Assembly: GCF_041380015.1 (NCBI RefSeq)
Contig: NZ_CP159978.1
Length of the DNA stretch: 64,000 bases
Strand: one strand, 5' to 3'
Source of the DNA: Buchananella felis
Lineage (GTDB): Bacteria > Actinomycetota > Actinomycetes > Actinomycetales > Actinomycetaceae
The translations under genes were made by a program, and so were the position numbers. Shown here piece after piece: positions 33,913-42,586 of this stretch (its first letter is position 1; every line of letters starts with the position of its first letter). The notes beneath the pieces are model-generated. The model had not been told where the DNA came from. It saw only the letters and a program-made list of their open reading frames with translations, and ran no database searches.

Positions 33913-34211
33913 CGGGCGGGATGGGGAGCGGGGGCTGACACGCTCACCAGCACCCACTCCCCCTGGACCGACACGGACACGCTGACCTGAGGGGCGATGC
34001 GCCGAGCCGCCTGCGTTACCTCTTGGCTGCTCACGTCCAGCGAGGCTAAGCGCGCCGCCGTTCTGGTCGCCTCGGCCACCCTGAGCTTGGCCGCCGCCAG
34101 GGTGAACGAGGACAGAACCAGGACCACCACGGCCGCCAGCGCCAGGAACCCCAGCGCGAACTCGACAGTCACCGAGCCGCGCTCCGGCTTCGCCCTGCCT
34201 GGCCATCTCAC
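33846..34211 (-). CDS. tadE: TadE-like pilus assembly protein
   Basis: A 121-residue protein with the pseudopilin-like N-terminus RGSVTVEFALGFLALAAVVV, containing the conserved G-S-x-T-x-E block, followed by a membrane span and a small extracellular domain (VEGSV-type, with AEATRTAARLA). TadE proteins are minor pseudopilins needed for Flp pilus assembly. It starts five bases after the pilin stop region and overlaps the next small gene, so the three form an operon. Confidence 0.85.
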   Translation of the reverse strand: MRWPGRAKPERGSVTVEFALGFLALAAVVVLVLSSFTLAAAKLRVAEATRTAARLASLDVSSQEVTQAARRIAPQVSVSVSVQGEWVLVSVSAPAPHPARWFGLELSSQVWALREAALRPL

Positions 34212-34215
34212 CGCG

Positions 34216-34398
34216 TTATCCGATGCTCAGCGCCGAACGCAGGATGCCCAGCAGGGCATCGCGCAGCTCGCCGGACCGGGCCAACGCCAGCAGCAGGCCG
34301 CCAAAGGCCGCAGCCGCGAGCGTCACGACGGCGTACTCAGCGGTCGCCATCCCGTCCTCCGCCTCCAGCCGCTTGCGCCACTTCTCGATGTGCTTCAT
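34216..34398 (-). CDS. Flp-type pilin-like protein (DUF4244-like)
   Basis: A 60-residue protein starting at ATG 34398 (MKHIEKWRKRLEAEDGMATAEYAVVTL) after AAAGGAG; an in-frame upstream start at 34437 lacks such a site. The basic leader, G-M-x-T-A-E-Y-A sequence and hydrophobic stretch match Flp pilins, with cleavage expected after the glycine before MATAEYA. This is the likely major subunit for the Tad machinery encoded at 38923-42396, although it is separated from it by an unrelated operon. Confidence 0.85.
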   Translation of the reverse strand: MKHIEKWRKRLEAEDGMATAEYAVVTLAAAAFGGLLLALARSGELRDALLGILRSALSIG

Positions 34399-34589
34399 CG
34401 CCAACTCCTTTCGGTTCGTGCGCGGGTGTTCGCGCAAAAACCAAAATCCCAGGCGGGACGGCGCAGAAACAGGGCGGGTGCGCAGGGTGCCGATTCTCGG
34501 TTATCCCCAGCCCGAAGCGCCCTCTGGATAACCGGCTCTTCGCAGCTGAAGGTGGGGGCTGTGGTGGGTGGTGCGTGGTGGTGCGGTGC

Positions 34590-34680
34590 CCCCGAGCGTA
34601 CAAGCGTGCGGTCGGAGTACATGCGACCGACCGGTGCCATGGCACCAAGCGGTCACATGTACCCCGTTGCAACATTTGCG
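34590..34680. repeat. Dispersed ~90-bp palindromic repeat, copy 1
   Basis: About 90% identical by eye to 55333-55423. The core reads GTACATGCGACCGACCGGTG and continues into a near-inverted copy ending CATGTACCCCG, so it can fold as a long imperfect hairpin. It lies in intergenic DNA in the same orientation as copy 2. Confidence 0.8.
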
Positions 34681-34740
34681 AGGCAGGGGTGTGCCAGTCG
34701 CTTTCGCGCGCGCCCCTGGCCCCGGGGAGCGGAGGCGGGG

Positions 34741-34790
34741 ACTGCGGTCGGTGCGCCACCCCATTGGCGGGATAGCGCACCGACTGCAGT
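34741..34790 (-). terminator. Hairpin downstream of the ABC permease
   Basis: ACTGCGGTCGGTGCGC (34741-34756) pairs with GCGCACCGACTGCAGT (34775-34790) with one mismatch and an 18-base loop. It begins 15 bases after the permease stop codon and probably ends the ABC operon. No T-run follows. Confidence 0.6.
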
Positions 34791-34804
34791 GTGCCGAAGA
34801 CGCC

Positions 34805-35950
34805 TCAGGCGTCGCTCTTCAGCGCTTCCTTCCACTTCAGCGGCTTACCGGTACGCAGCAAACCGTTGTCGTAGATCTTGGCCGCGACCAAGATGATCAG
34901 CGCGGTCGTGACTGCCAGCAGGACCACCGAGATGACCGGCTCCCACATGGCCGTCTGGCCCAGGAACAGACGCATCGGCACTGACACCGGCGCCGAGAAG
35001 GGCACGTAACTCATGATCGCGAGCGCGAGCGGGTTGTCGGAAAGGAAGACCACCAAGAAGTAGGGGATCATGACCATCCACATGATTGGCTGTTGCACGT
35101 TCGCGAGGTCTTCCGCGCGTGAGACGAGCGCAGCCGCCGCCGCATAGAGGGCGGCCACCATCACGAATCCGATCAGGAACAGGACCACAAACCAAGCCAG
35201 TGGCACCGTCAGATCGGCCACCGGAACCGCGCTGCCATTGATGGCGGTGCCACCGAGGACGACGGCGACGATGAGCAGGATCTGCACCATCGCCGCAGCG
35301 GAGTTGCCAACGATCTTGCCGGTAAGCAGTGCCCGGGACGACACCGAGGCCAGCAGGATTTCGACGATGCGTGTCTGTTTCTCTTCCACGACCGAGTTGC
35401 CGATGCTCATCCCGAACGTGATGCCGGACATCATCCACAGTGCGCCGAAGCCGATCGCAATGAAGTAGGCGATCATCGGGTTGGGGGCGTTCGGGTCAAG
35501 GATCTCCACCTCCGGTCTCTCCGATAGTTCGCTGACCAGACCATCCGGTGCATTGCGGAAGCCGAGCACTTTGAAACCGGTGGGGGAGGCAGCGTCGGCG
35601 ACGATGGCGGCGTCAACGACCTCGCTCTGCACGGCCTCGCGGGCGGCGGCCTCGTCGGCTACCTCCTGGAACACGACACCTGGAAGCTCTTGGTGCTTGG
35701 CTGCCACCTCCGCCGTAGCGGCGACGGTGGTGTCGCCACCGCTTAGTAGCTCGCTCAGTCGGGGGAGTCCGACGATGGCAAAGAGCAACAACACAAGCGA
35801 GACGACGGTTGAGATGATGAACGACTTCGACAGGAATCGCTGCACGATCTCGCGCTTTGCGACGATGCCGACCGTGGTCCAGAACGTTGGGCTCGGAGTG
35901 AGCGTAGGGGTCTGCATGGGGGCATACGTAGGGGTCTGCATGGTGGTCAC
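34805..35950 (-). CDS. ABC-2 type transporter permease (NatB-like)
   Basis: A 381-residue membrane protein. After a short leader with a repeated MQTPT block there is one span (SFIISTVVSLVLLLFAIVGL), a large extracellular domain of about 120 residues, and then five or six spans toward the C-terminus, including EEKQTRIVEILLASVSS, the typical NatB/ABC-2 signature between spans. The GTG start overlaps the TGA of the ATPase gene by four bases. The exported substrate is unknown; relatives export sodium, drugs or peptides. Confidence 0.88.
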   Translation of the reverse strand: MTTMQTPTYAPMQTPTLTPSPTFWTTVGIVAKREIVQRFLSKSFIISTVVSLVLLLFAIVGLPRLSELLSGGDTTVAATAEVAAKHQELPGVVFQEVADEAAAREAVQSEVVDAAIVADAASPTGFKVLGFRNAPDGLVSELSERPEVEILDPNAPNPMIAYFIAIGFGALWMMSGITFGMSIGNSVVEEKQTRIVEILLASVSSRALLTGKIVGNSAAAMVQILLIVAVVLGGTAINGSAVPVADLTVPLAWFVVLFLIGFVMVAALYAAAAALVSRAEDLANVQQPIMWMVMIPYFLVVFLSDNPLALAIMSYVPFSAPVSVPMRLFLGQTAMWEPVISVVLLAVTTALIILVAAKIYDNGLLRTGKPLKWKEALKSDA

Positions 35951-36825
35951 TGGGCCAGCTCCTTGTATATCTCGTGGAGGTTACGGCGCACGCGCCCAAA
36001 CTGTTCGACGTGCCCGCGTCCTGCCGCGTCGACGAGTACGCGCTGCGCGGCAGCCTCGTCGGCCTGAAACTTCACGTAGCCGCCGTCGAACTCGAGCACC
36101 TTGACGCCCCTGTCTCGCACCCAGCCGGTGTCGCCCGCAATCTGGAGCTCCCACTCGTTGCGGACGTCAGCGGCAAGGATGTCGGCGCGGGTGCCGGCGG
36201 CGCGGATCCGCCCGTGGGCGATGATGACGAGCTCGTCGCAGAGGCGCTCGACGACGTCGAGCTGGTGGGACGAGAACAGCACGGGTGCACCGGTGGCGGC
36301 GACGTCGCGCAGCACCTCGAGGGTGGCGTCCACGGCCGCCGGGTCTAGCCCGGAGAACGGCTCGTCGAGGATGAGCGCTACGGGATCGTGTACAAGCGCG
36401 GCAGCGATCTGCGCGCGCTGCTGGTTGCCGAGCGACAAGGACTCGAGCGTGTCGGTCGGTTTGCCGTTGAGGTTAAGCCGCTCGAGCAGCTCCAGGCCGC
36501 GACGCTTTGCGGCGGCGGCAGATTGGCCGTGCAACTTGCCGAGGTAGACGAGCTGGTCGATGATCTTCATCTTCGGGTAGAGGCCACGCTCTTCGGGCAT
36601 GTAGCCGATGCTGGAGCGGAACCCTGGCGAGATCGGCTTGCCGTCTACAAGCACTTCCCCTTGCTGGGCCGCAAGGACACCCAGAATGATGCGCATGGTG
36701 GTGGTCTTGCCCGCGCCGTTGCCGCCGACGAAGCCGGTCATCAGGCCGGGTTTGATGTCGAAGGTGACGTTGTCAAGGACGTGCTTGTCACCGAAGTAGC
36801 GGTGGACATTTCGTACGCTGATCAT
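35947..36825 (-). CDS. ABC transporter ATP-binding protein (NatA-like)
   Basis: A 292-residue ATPase partnering the downstream permease. Walker A is GGNGAGKTT, the signature is LSLGNQQRAQIAAAL (variant of LSGGQ), Walker B ends ALILDEPFSGLDP, and the H-loop is SSHQ. A C-terminal ~80-residue extension of the DUF4162 type follows. It lies 85 bases downstream of the response-regulator gene and a hairpin, suggesting control by the adjacent two-component system. Confidence 0.92.
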   Translation of the reverse strand: MISVRNVHRYFGDKHVLDNVTFDIKPGLMTGFVGGNGAGKTTTMRIILGVLAAQQGEVLVDGKPISPGFRSSIGYMPEERGLYPKMKIIDQLVYLGKLHGQSAAAAKRRGLELLERLNLNGKPTDTLESLSLGNQQRAQIAAALVHDPVALILDEPFSGLDPAAVDATLEVLRDVAATGAPVLFSSHQLDVVERLCDELVIIAHGRIRAAGTRADILAADVRNEWELQIAGDTGWVRDRGVKVLEFDGGYVKFQADEAAAQRVLVDAAGRGHVEQFGRVRRNLHEIYKELAQ

Positions 36826-36882
36826 GTCTTCACGCTATTTCCTGCCGGCACCGGCGCGCGTCCCGCATGAGAGGGATTTCTT

Positions 36883-36906
36883 GGCCTCCCCCGGTCGGGG
36901 GAGGCC
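36883..36906 (-). terminator. Hairpin between response regulator and ABC operon
   Basis: A perfect 10-bp stem, GGCCTCCCCC and GGGGGAGGCC, with loop GGTC. It lies just after the response-regulator stop and before the ABC ATPase start on the same strand, so it may separate or attenuate the two operons. Confidence 0.7.
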
Positions 36907-36910
36907 GTTC

Positions 36911-37558
36911 TCACCGCGTGACCAGGCCTTGCTCGTGGGCCCATATCGCGGCGGCGATACGGTCACGCAGACCGAGTTTCATGAGGATGTTGGACACGTG
37001 CGTCTTGACCGTCTCGGGGCTGACGAACATTTCTTGCGCGATCTCCGCGTTGGTGAGCCCGCGCGCCACGAGCAGGAGCGTGTCGTGCTCGCGCGCGGTG
37101 AGCCGGTCATCGGTCCTGTCCGGCGCCAACGGGGTAGGTGTCGCCGCGAACCGCGCGATGACCCTGCGGGTGACCTCCGGGGAGAGCAGCCCGTCACCGC
37201 GCCCGAGCGCTCGCACTGCCTCGACGAGCTGCTCTGCTTCCGCAGTCTTCAGGATGAATCCCGCTGCGCCGGCCTGCAGCGTCTCGAACAGGAAGTCGTC
37301 ACGGTCGAACGTCGTAAGGATCAGCACCGCCGCCCGCGACCCCGCCTGCTGTAGGCGTTTCGTCGCCTCGATTCCGTCAAGAACGGGCATCCGGACGTCC
37401 ATGCAGACGACGTCGGGGGCGAGCTCGAGCGCTAGGCGAACGCCCTCTTCGCCGTCGGCCGCCTGACCGACCACCTCTATGTCCGGCTCGGTGCCGAGGA
37501 TGGTGGCAAAGCCGGCGCGGATTAGCGCCTGGTCGTCGACCAGCAGTACCCGGATCAC
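36911..37558 (-). CDS. NarL/LuxR-type response regulator
   Basis: A 215-residue transcription factor. The receiver has acidic residues in VLLVDDQALIRAG, the phosphoacceptor aspartate in VVCMDVRMPVLDG, and the lysine in FILKTAEAEQ. The C-terminal HTH is LTAREHDTLLLVARGLTNAEIAQEMFVSPETVKTH in LuxR style. GTG start overlaps the kinase stop by four bases. It likely activates the neighbouring ABC operon in response to the kinase; that is inferred from gene order. Confidence 0.93.
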   Translation of the reverse strand: MIRVLLVDDQALIRAGFATILGTEPDIEVVGQAADGEEGVRLALELAPDVVCMDVRMPVLDGIEATKRLQQAGSRAAVLILTTFDRDDFLFETLQAGAAGFILKTAEAEQLVEAVRALGRGDGLLSPEVTRRVIARFAATPTPLAPDRTDDRLTAREHDTLLLVARGLTNAEIAQEMFVSPETVKTHVSNILMKLGLRDRIAAAIWAHEQGLVTR

Positions 37559-38772
37559 GGGTGCACCACCGTGGGAAGCTCGACGCGGACCCGGTAGCCG
37601 CCGCGGGGTTTGGGGCCCGCCTCCACGGTGCCGCCGACGGCCTGCACCCGCTCGCGCATGCCCTGCAGGCCGGTTCCGCTTCCGGTGGATGCCGCGCTCA
37701 GGCCGCGCCCGTCGTCGGAGACCTCGAACTCGACCGCGCCCGGCCGGTTGCGGAGCCTCAGCGAGACCTTGGCACCCTGGCCTGCGTGCTTGGCGGCGTT
37801 GGTGAGGCCCTCCTGCGCGACTCGGTACAGCGTGAGCTCCGCTGCGGGCGACAGGTCGTGGGGTTCGTCGACGATCACGTAGTCCACGTTCTGCCCACCG
37901 GCCCGGGCCTGTTCGACAAGCACGGGCACGTCAGCGAGCGTGGGGAGGTGGTCGGTGGGCTCGTCGGAGTCACGAAGCGTCAGGACCATGGTGCGCAGGT
38001 CCTGGACGGCGAGCCGGGCGCTCGCCTCGACTCCCTTGAGGGCAGCGGCGGCTCCCTCCGGATCTCGGTGCAGGATCCGGCGGGCGGCCGCCGACTGCAC
38101 GGACATCGCCGTGACGTGGTGCGCTACTACGTCGTGCAGCTCGCGCGCAATCCGCAGACGCTCCTCCTCGACGGCGGACGCCACCAACTCGGTCTGCAGT
38201 GCGACGATGCGGGCTTGAGCCGCCACTAGCTCGTTGCGTTCCAGCGCCTGCTCGTACGCGCGATCACCGAAGATCCACGCGCCCGTGAAGAAGGCGACGT
38301 TAATGATCGCATTGATGGCGAGGCCCGCCAGGAACACCCGCGCGGAGACTGCCTGGGCGCCGGTGGCGTCGAACACTTTGAACATGGCCAGGAGCAGCGC
38401 TAGGGCCATCAGCTTCACGACGATCAACCGTGCCAAGAGGGCGCGCCCGCGTTGAGCGCTCCACGCGCCCATGGAGTAGAACCCAAGGAACAGCGCCACC
38501 TGGGTCGCGTAGACGTCCATGCCGGTCAGGAGCGAGGCGACGACGTACGCCACCGCCTGCGTTAGGCCGACTGCCAGTGGGAACGGGCGTCGCCACACCA
38601 GGGGAAGAGTCACTGCGGCAGAGCCGATCATTTGCTGCCACAGGGGTGTCTTGTAGACGGTTAGCTCGGCAGCGTGGGAGAGGAAGATCATCACCCACCC
38701 GATCAGCATGAGCAGGGCGGCGAATAGAAGGTCCGCGCGCAGCCAACGGGCCGGGAGTTGTCGGGTGCGCAT
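37555..38772 (-). CDS. Sensor histidine kinase (HisKA_3 type)
   Basis: A 405-residue kinase with about six N-terminal membrane spans and almost no extracellular loop, as in intramembrane-sensing DesK/LiaS-like kinases. The phosphorylated histidine is in ARELHDVVAHHVTAM. The ATPase domain has LTNAAKHA (N-box), DDGRGL and GTGLQGMRERV. It is translated just ahead of and overlapping the response regulator. The signal may be membrane stress; this is inference from architecture. Confidence 0.92.
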   Translation of the reverse strand: MRTRQLPARWLRADLLFAALLMLIGWVMIFLSHAAELTVYKTPLWQQMIGSAAVTLPLVWRRPFPLAVGLTQAVAYVVASLLTGMDVYATQVALFLGFYSMGAWSAQRGRALLARLIVVKLMALALLLAMFKVFDATGAQAVSARVFLAGLAINAIINVAFFTGAWIFGDRAYEQALERNELVAAQARIVALQTELVASAVEEERLRIARELHDVVAHHVTAMSVQSAAARRILHRDPEGAAAALKGVEASARLAVQDLRTMVLTLRDSDEPTDHLPTLADVPVLVEQARAGGQNVDYVIVDEPHDLSPAAELTLYRVAQEGLTNAAKHAGQGAKVSLRLRNRPGAVEFEVSDDGRGLSAASTGSGTGLQGMRERVQAVGGTVEAGPKPRGGYRVRVELPTVVHP

Positions 38773-38922
38773 GAATCGATCATAATCGGCCCGCCCGCCC
38801 GCGATCGGCTGGTTGCTCTGCGCGGCAACGCCATCCTGCGCGCGAGGGCCGTTCGAATCGGCGAGGGTTGGCGGGACCGATCCAGGTCCTGCTGCGCAGC
38901 AAGGATTGCCTGCGAGCGCTGC

Positions 38923-40263
38923 TCAGGAGGCCAACAGGCCAAGCGCCCCGCCCAGCACCACCGGCACGATCCCCAGCGAGATGAACGCCGGCAGCATGCA
39001 TACGGACACGGGCGCGATCAGCTTGGTGCCGAGCTCGGCGGCGGCCACTCGTGCCCTGCGCACCTGCCTGGCCCGCAGCAGTGCGGCGGCGTGCGCCAGC
39101 ATCCCCTCTGGCGCCGCCCCATCCTCCCAGGCGGCTCGCAGGGACCGGTTGAGCGGCAGCAGCTGGGGCTCCACGCGTTCCCACGCCAGCTCCCAGGACG
39201 CTCCGAGCAGCAGCATCCGCCCGCACTGTTGGAGCTCCCGCGCCATGGTGGCGTCCTGCCCTTCCGACGCCTCCCCCACTACCTCGGTGAGCGCGGCCCC
39301 GATTGCCTGCAGCACCGTCGGCACCGCGCTGCCCGCCCGCATGCAGGCCCCGCACACGTCCACCAGCACCGCCGGGTCTACCCTGGCGCCCTGTTCCTCT
39401 GCGGCCCTCACGAGCCGGGAGAGCCACACGTTTCCGACCAGCATCGCTGCCAAGCCAACGGCAAGGCAGGCCACCCCGAGCGGGGAGTCCAACAGCACGC
39501 CCAGGGGGTCGACGCCCAGCAGCCCTCCCAGCAGGAGTCCGCCCAGGGGCAGGACACGCAGGACACGCGCGGTGGCAAGCGGCGCGGCCAACTGCACGCG
39601 CCGCTCCTGCGCCACCTCCCCGGCCCGGGCCACCCCCTGCGCCACCGCCTCCAGCACCGGCGCCAGCGGTGCGCCCAGTTCGGCCGACGCCCCGCACGCC
39701 ACGCCCATTGAGGACAGCGCCGTTGCCCCACTGGCCTGTTCTGCCCGCCGACGTCCCGCCCACGCCTCCCACCAGGGTGGCGGAAGTCTTGCGCGCCTGA
39801 TCGCCGTGGCAAGCGCCGCCGGCAGCCGCCCATCCTGGCTCGGCTCCGCCGGGAGCTTGTCCCAGTTTCGTTCCAGTCCGGCGGTCCAGGCGGCCTCCAG
39901 TTCCAATCCGCTGCGCACCAGGGCCGCCACTTCCAGGGCGAGCATGCCGACATCCCTGGCGCCGGACTGCTCGGCCAGGGCCGGCCGCCGCGCCTGGCGG
40001 CTTCGCCACCACCGCGCCGGGGTGGGGGACGCTCCGCCCCGCGTGTCCCCGGTGCCACCGGCGCCGCTGGCGTCTTCATCCCCACTGCCGCCGACGCCAC
40101 CCTCCCCCGCCCTCCTGCTCTTTCGCCGTTCGCGGCGGGCGCGCTCCAGCTCCTTGCCGGCACGGTCCAGGTGGCGCCAGTGGGCCGGCAGGGCGGGCAC
40201 CAGCCCCGCCACCGCCGCCACCAGCAGCGCCATCACCAGGATGAGACTTGCGCTCTCGCTCAC
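38923..40263 (-). CDS. Tad secretion inner-membrane protein, fused TadB-TadC type
   Basis: A 446-residue protein, GTG start at 40263. It has an N-terminal span, a charged Gly/Asp-rich linker (about residues 45-85), then two type II secretion F-like units, each followed by paired membrane spans (LRVLPLGGLLLGGLLG, VLGGALGLLAS). In most actinobacteria TadB and TadC are separate ~250-300-residue proteins; the order and length here suggest one fused chain. It follows tadA by 13 bases. The two-component kinase gene lies 150 bases downstream on the same strand. Confidence 0.75.
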   Translation of the reverse strand: MSESASLILVMALLVAAVAGLVPALPAHWRHLDRAGKELERARRERRKSRRAGEGGVGGSGDEDASGAGGTGDTRGGASPTPARWWRSRQARRPALAEQSGARDVGMLALEVAALVRSGLELEAAWTAGLERNWDKLPAEPSQDGRLPAALATAIRRARLPPPWWEAWAGRRRAEQASGATALSSMGVACGASAELGAPLAPVLEAVAQGVARAGEVAQERRVQLAAPLATARVLRVLPLGGLLLGGLLGVDPLGVLLDSPLGVACLAVGLAAMLVGNVWLSRLVRAAEEQGARVDPAVLVDVCGACMRAGSAVPTVLQAIGAALTEVVGEASEGQDATMARELQQCGRMLLLGASWELAWERVEPQLLPLNRSLRAAWEDGAAPEGMLAHAAALLRARQVRRARVAAAELGTKLIAPVSVCMLPAFISLGIVPVVLGGALGLLAS

Positions 40264-40276
40264 TGCCTGCCCCCGC

Positions 40277-41461
40277 TCACTTCGCGCTGCGGGCCAGGGC
40301 CGCGCCGTCCGCCGCTCGGCCCAGCGCCGCCAGCACCACCTGCCTCCCGACCAGCTCCACCAGACCGTCCAGCCCCGGGCCCGCGCTCACCAGCAACCCC
40401 GCCTCTTCGTCCCCTGCCCGCACCGCGAGCGCGGGCGCGCACTCCACCCCGGCTGCGGCGCGCTGGACCACCGCCACCTCGCTCACGATGCGCCGCCCGC
40501 ACTCCAGGCGCCTTAACGCCACCACCGCCTGCACTGCGGCGGCGAACTGGACCTCCACGGCCTGCGGGCTGAGCGCCGCGAGGGCGCCAAGCGCGATCAG
40601 GCGGGCGGGCACGTCGGCGGCCCTGTTGGCGTGGAGGGTGGCAAATCCGCCGCTGTGGCCGGTGTTCAGGGCGGTGAGCACGTCACGCACCTCCGGGCCA
40701 CGGCACTCTCCCAGCACCAGGCGGTCTGGGCGCATCCGCATCGCGGCGCGGGTGAGGTCGCTGAGCGTCACCCGCCCGCTGCCCTCCACGTTCGCCTCCC
40801 GTTCCTGCAAGTGGACGACGTGCGGGTGGTTGGGCCGCAGCTCGCTGGTCTCCTCCAGGCAGACGATGCGCTGGTTGGGTGGCACCAGGGTCAGTAGCGC
40901 GCCCAGCAGCGTGGTCTTGCCGCAGCCGGTGGCACCGCAGATGAAGGTGGTGGCCCGGCGCTCCACCAGCGCCGCCAGCACCCCGGCCACGCCCGGCGTT
41001 AGTGCGCCCGCGCTGACCAGGTCCCCCAGCTCCATCCGCCGCTGGCGGTGCACGCGCAGGGAGAGCAGCGGCCCGTCCGTGGAGAGCGGCGGCAGCACGG
41101 CGTGGAGGCGGGTGCCGCCCGGCAGGGTGGCGTCCACGATCGGTGCGGCCTGGTCCAGGCGCTTGCCGCACTGGGCCGCCAGGCGCCGCGCCAGGGCGCC
41201 CACCTCCTCGACGCTCATGCGCTGCCCCGTCCTTTCCAGGCCGGCGCCGCGATCCACCCACACCTGCCCGCCGGTGACCAGCACGTCGGTGACCGAGTCC
41301 TGCTCCAGCCACGGCTGGAGTACCTCCCCGGCGCCGAAGATGCGGGCGCTGGTGGCCTTCGCCACCGCCTTCACGTGCCCGACGTCCCTGCCCGCGCCCT
41401 CCTTCCTCCCCACCGCTTCCAGCAGCGGCACCCCACTGGCCAGGTCCCGGAGCAGGCTCAC
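40277..41461 (-). CDS. tadA: Tad/Flp pilus secretion ATPase
   Basis: A 394-residue CpaF/TadA-type ATPase energising pilus assembly. I use GTG 41461 (VSLLRDLASG), preceded by AAGGAGG and overlapping the ssd stop in a GTGA arrangement; an upstream frame extension to 42196 lies inside ssd and is rejected. Walker A is CGATGCGKTTLLGAL. The Asp box (VCLEETSELRP), Walker B region (RPDRLVLGECRGPE) and His box (GHSGGFATLHAN) follow in the order of GspE-family ATPases. Confidence 0.93.
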   Translation of the reverse strand: MSLLRDLASGVPLLEAVGRKEGAGRDVGHVKAVAKATSARIFGAGEVLQPWLEQDSVTDVLVTGGQVWVDRGAGLERTGQRMSVEEVGALARRLAAQCGKRLDQAAPIVDATLPGGTRLHAVLPPLSTDGPLLSLRVHRQRRMELGDLVSAGALTPGVAGVLAALVERRATTFICGATGCGKTTLLGALLTLVPPNQRIVCLEETSELRPNHPHVVHLQEREANVEGSGRVTLSDLTRAAMRMRPDRLVLGECRGPEVRDVLTALNTGHSGGFATLHANRAADVPARLIALGALAALSPQAVEVQFAAAVQAVVALRRLECGRRIVSEVAVVQRAAAGVECAPALAVRAGDEEAGLLVSAGPGLDGLVELVGRQVVLAALGRAADGAALARSAK

Positions 41462-42396
41462 GCCGCCCTCCTTGCCTCGTGCCGCTCGCGGCGCGCGGGA
41501 CGGACCGCCCCGCCCGGCAGCCACGAAACGGCGAAATCGGCAGGGACGCTTTGGCTCTCCCCTGTTGGCGTGGCGGGGGCAAGCGACTCCGAGCGAACCG
41601 GGAGGAATCGAAACGGCGGACCTGCGCAGCTGGCAGTTGCGGTGTCGGCCGCGCTCACATCCCCGGGGATCCTTGCGCCCACTTCTGCCACCCACTGCGC
41701 TAGCGCGCCCGCCACCCGCCTGGCCCCGAGCTGCCCACCCCTGGCGCTCCCCCACCGTGGGCGGCGCACCCGCACCACCTCCAGGCTGCCGTGTTGCGAG
41801 CACAACTCCGCCAGCGCCCGGTCCCAGGCGCCGGGACCCGGCCCGCACATGACCAGGCAGGCGGCCCCGGCCGCGCCACCCATCCGCGCCAGCGCCAGCG
41901 CGCGGGCCGGCAGGTCGGGCCACAGGTGCGCGCGCCGCCCGGCCACCCCCAGCCAGAGCGCCCCTGCCGGCACGCACTGCGGCGCGGGCTCCAGCACCAC
42001 CACCCGCCCACGCCCACCCAGGGCCAGCAGCGCCGCAGCGAGCGCCGGGGCCCCGGGCACCCGCAGGGCCTGCCCCACCGCGCCGCGCACGCCACTGCTC
42101 AGGTGCCCCACCCCGTGGTGGCTGGGGTGCGGGGGCAGCGCCGCCAGCAACGCCTTCCCGTCCAGCTCCTCTGCCCGCTGGTCCACCTCCGCCCACGTGA
42201 AACCACCGCGAGCGCCCTGGAAGGCAAAGGGGCGCGCGTCTACCAGGCAGGCGCCCAGCCGCTCGGCCAGGGCAGCGCCTACCTCCCCCAGGGCCGGGGC
42301 GGCGCTCCCTCCCAGGCTCACCAGGCAGACCACCGCCCGCCCGGCGGCCCCAACCACCCCGGTCCCCGGCCGTTCTTTAAGCGCTCCTGCATCCAT
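41458..42396 (-). CDS. Ssd/CpaE-like septum-site or Tad localisation protein
   Basis: A 312-residue protein directly upstream of tadA, the position of ssd (Rv3660c) in M. tuberculosis. It is Ala/Gly-rich with ParA/MinD-like segments (AVVCLVSLGGSAAP, RVVVLEPAPQCVP) but I see no intact Walker A lysine motif, so ATP binding is doubtful. CpaE/Ssd proteins place the Tad machinery or affect division. Start ATG 42396 is preferred to a TTG at 42405. Confidence 0.72.
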   Translation of the reverse strand: MDAGALKERPGTGVVGAAGRAVVCLVSLGGSAAPALGEVGAALAERLGACLVDARPFAFQGARGGFTWAEVDQRAEELDGKALLAALPPHPSHHGVGHLSSGVRGAVGQALRVPGAPALAAALLALGGRGRVVVLEPAPQCVPAGALWLGVAGRRAHLWPDLPARALALARMGGAAGAACLVMCGPGPGAWDRALAELCSQHGSLEVVRVRRPRWGSARGGQLGARRVAGALAQWVAEVGARIPGDVSAADTATASCAGPPFRFLPVRSESLAPATPTGESQSVPADFAVSWLPGGAVRPARRERHEARRAA

Positions 42397-42586
42397 GCGC
42401 ACCAAGCTGCCCGCTCGGCGCGGTGGGCAAAAGCGCCACTGCGCACGGGGCGCTCGCCTCCCCCACCCGGCCGATTGTGGACAAAGGTTTTTCCACAGGC
42501 GGGCCGGGAGGAGCGTCGTCCACCACCGGGCGCAGGCGGGGCGTTTCCAACTACCGCCCCGCCGCGCAGACCGCTAAGTTTGTGGG

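Larger units (their letters stand above)
34399..34804. other. Intergenic region with dispersed palindrome and terminator
   Basis: About 400 bases between the pilin and the ABC permease. It contains GGCTCTTCGCAGCTGAAG at 34534, which resembles an ISL3 terminus; one copy of a dispersed palindromic repeat (about 34590-34680); and a hairpin next to the permease. The pilin promoter should lie near 34400-34450. I see no gene. Confidence 0.65.
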
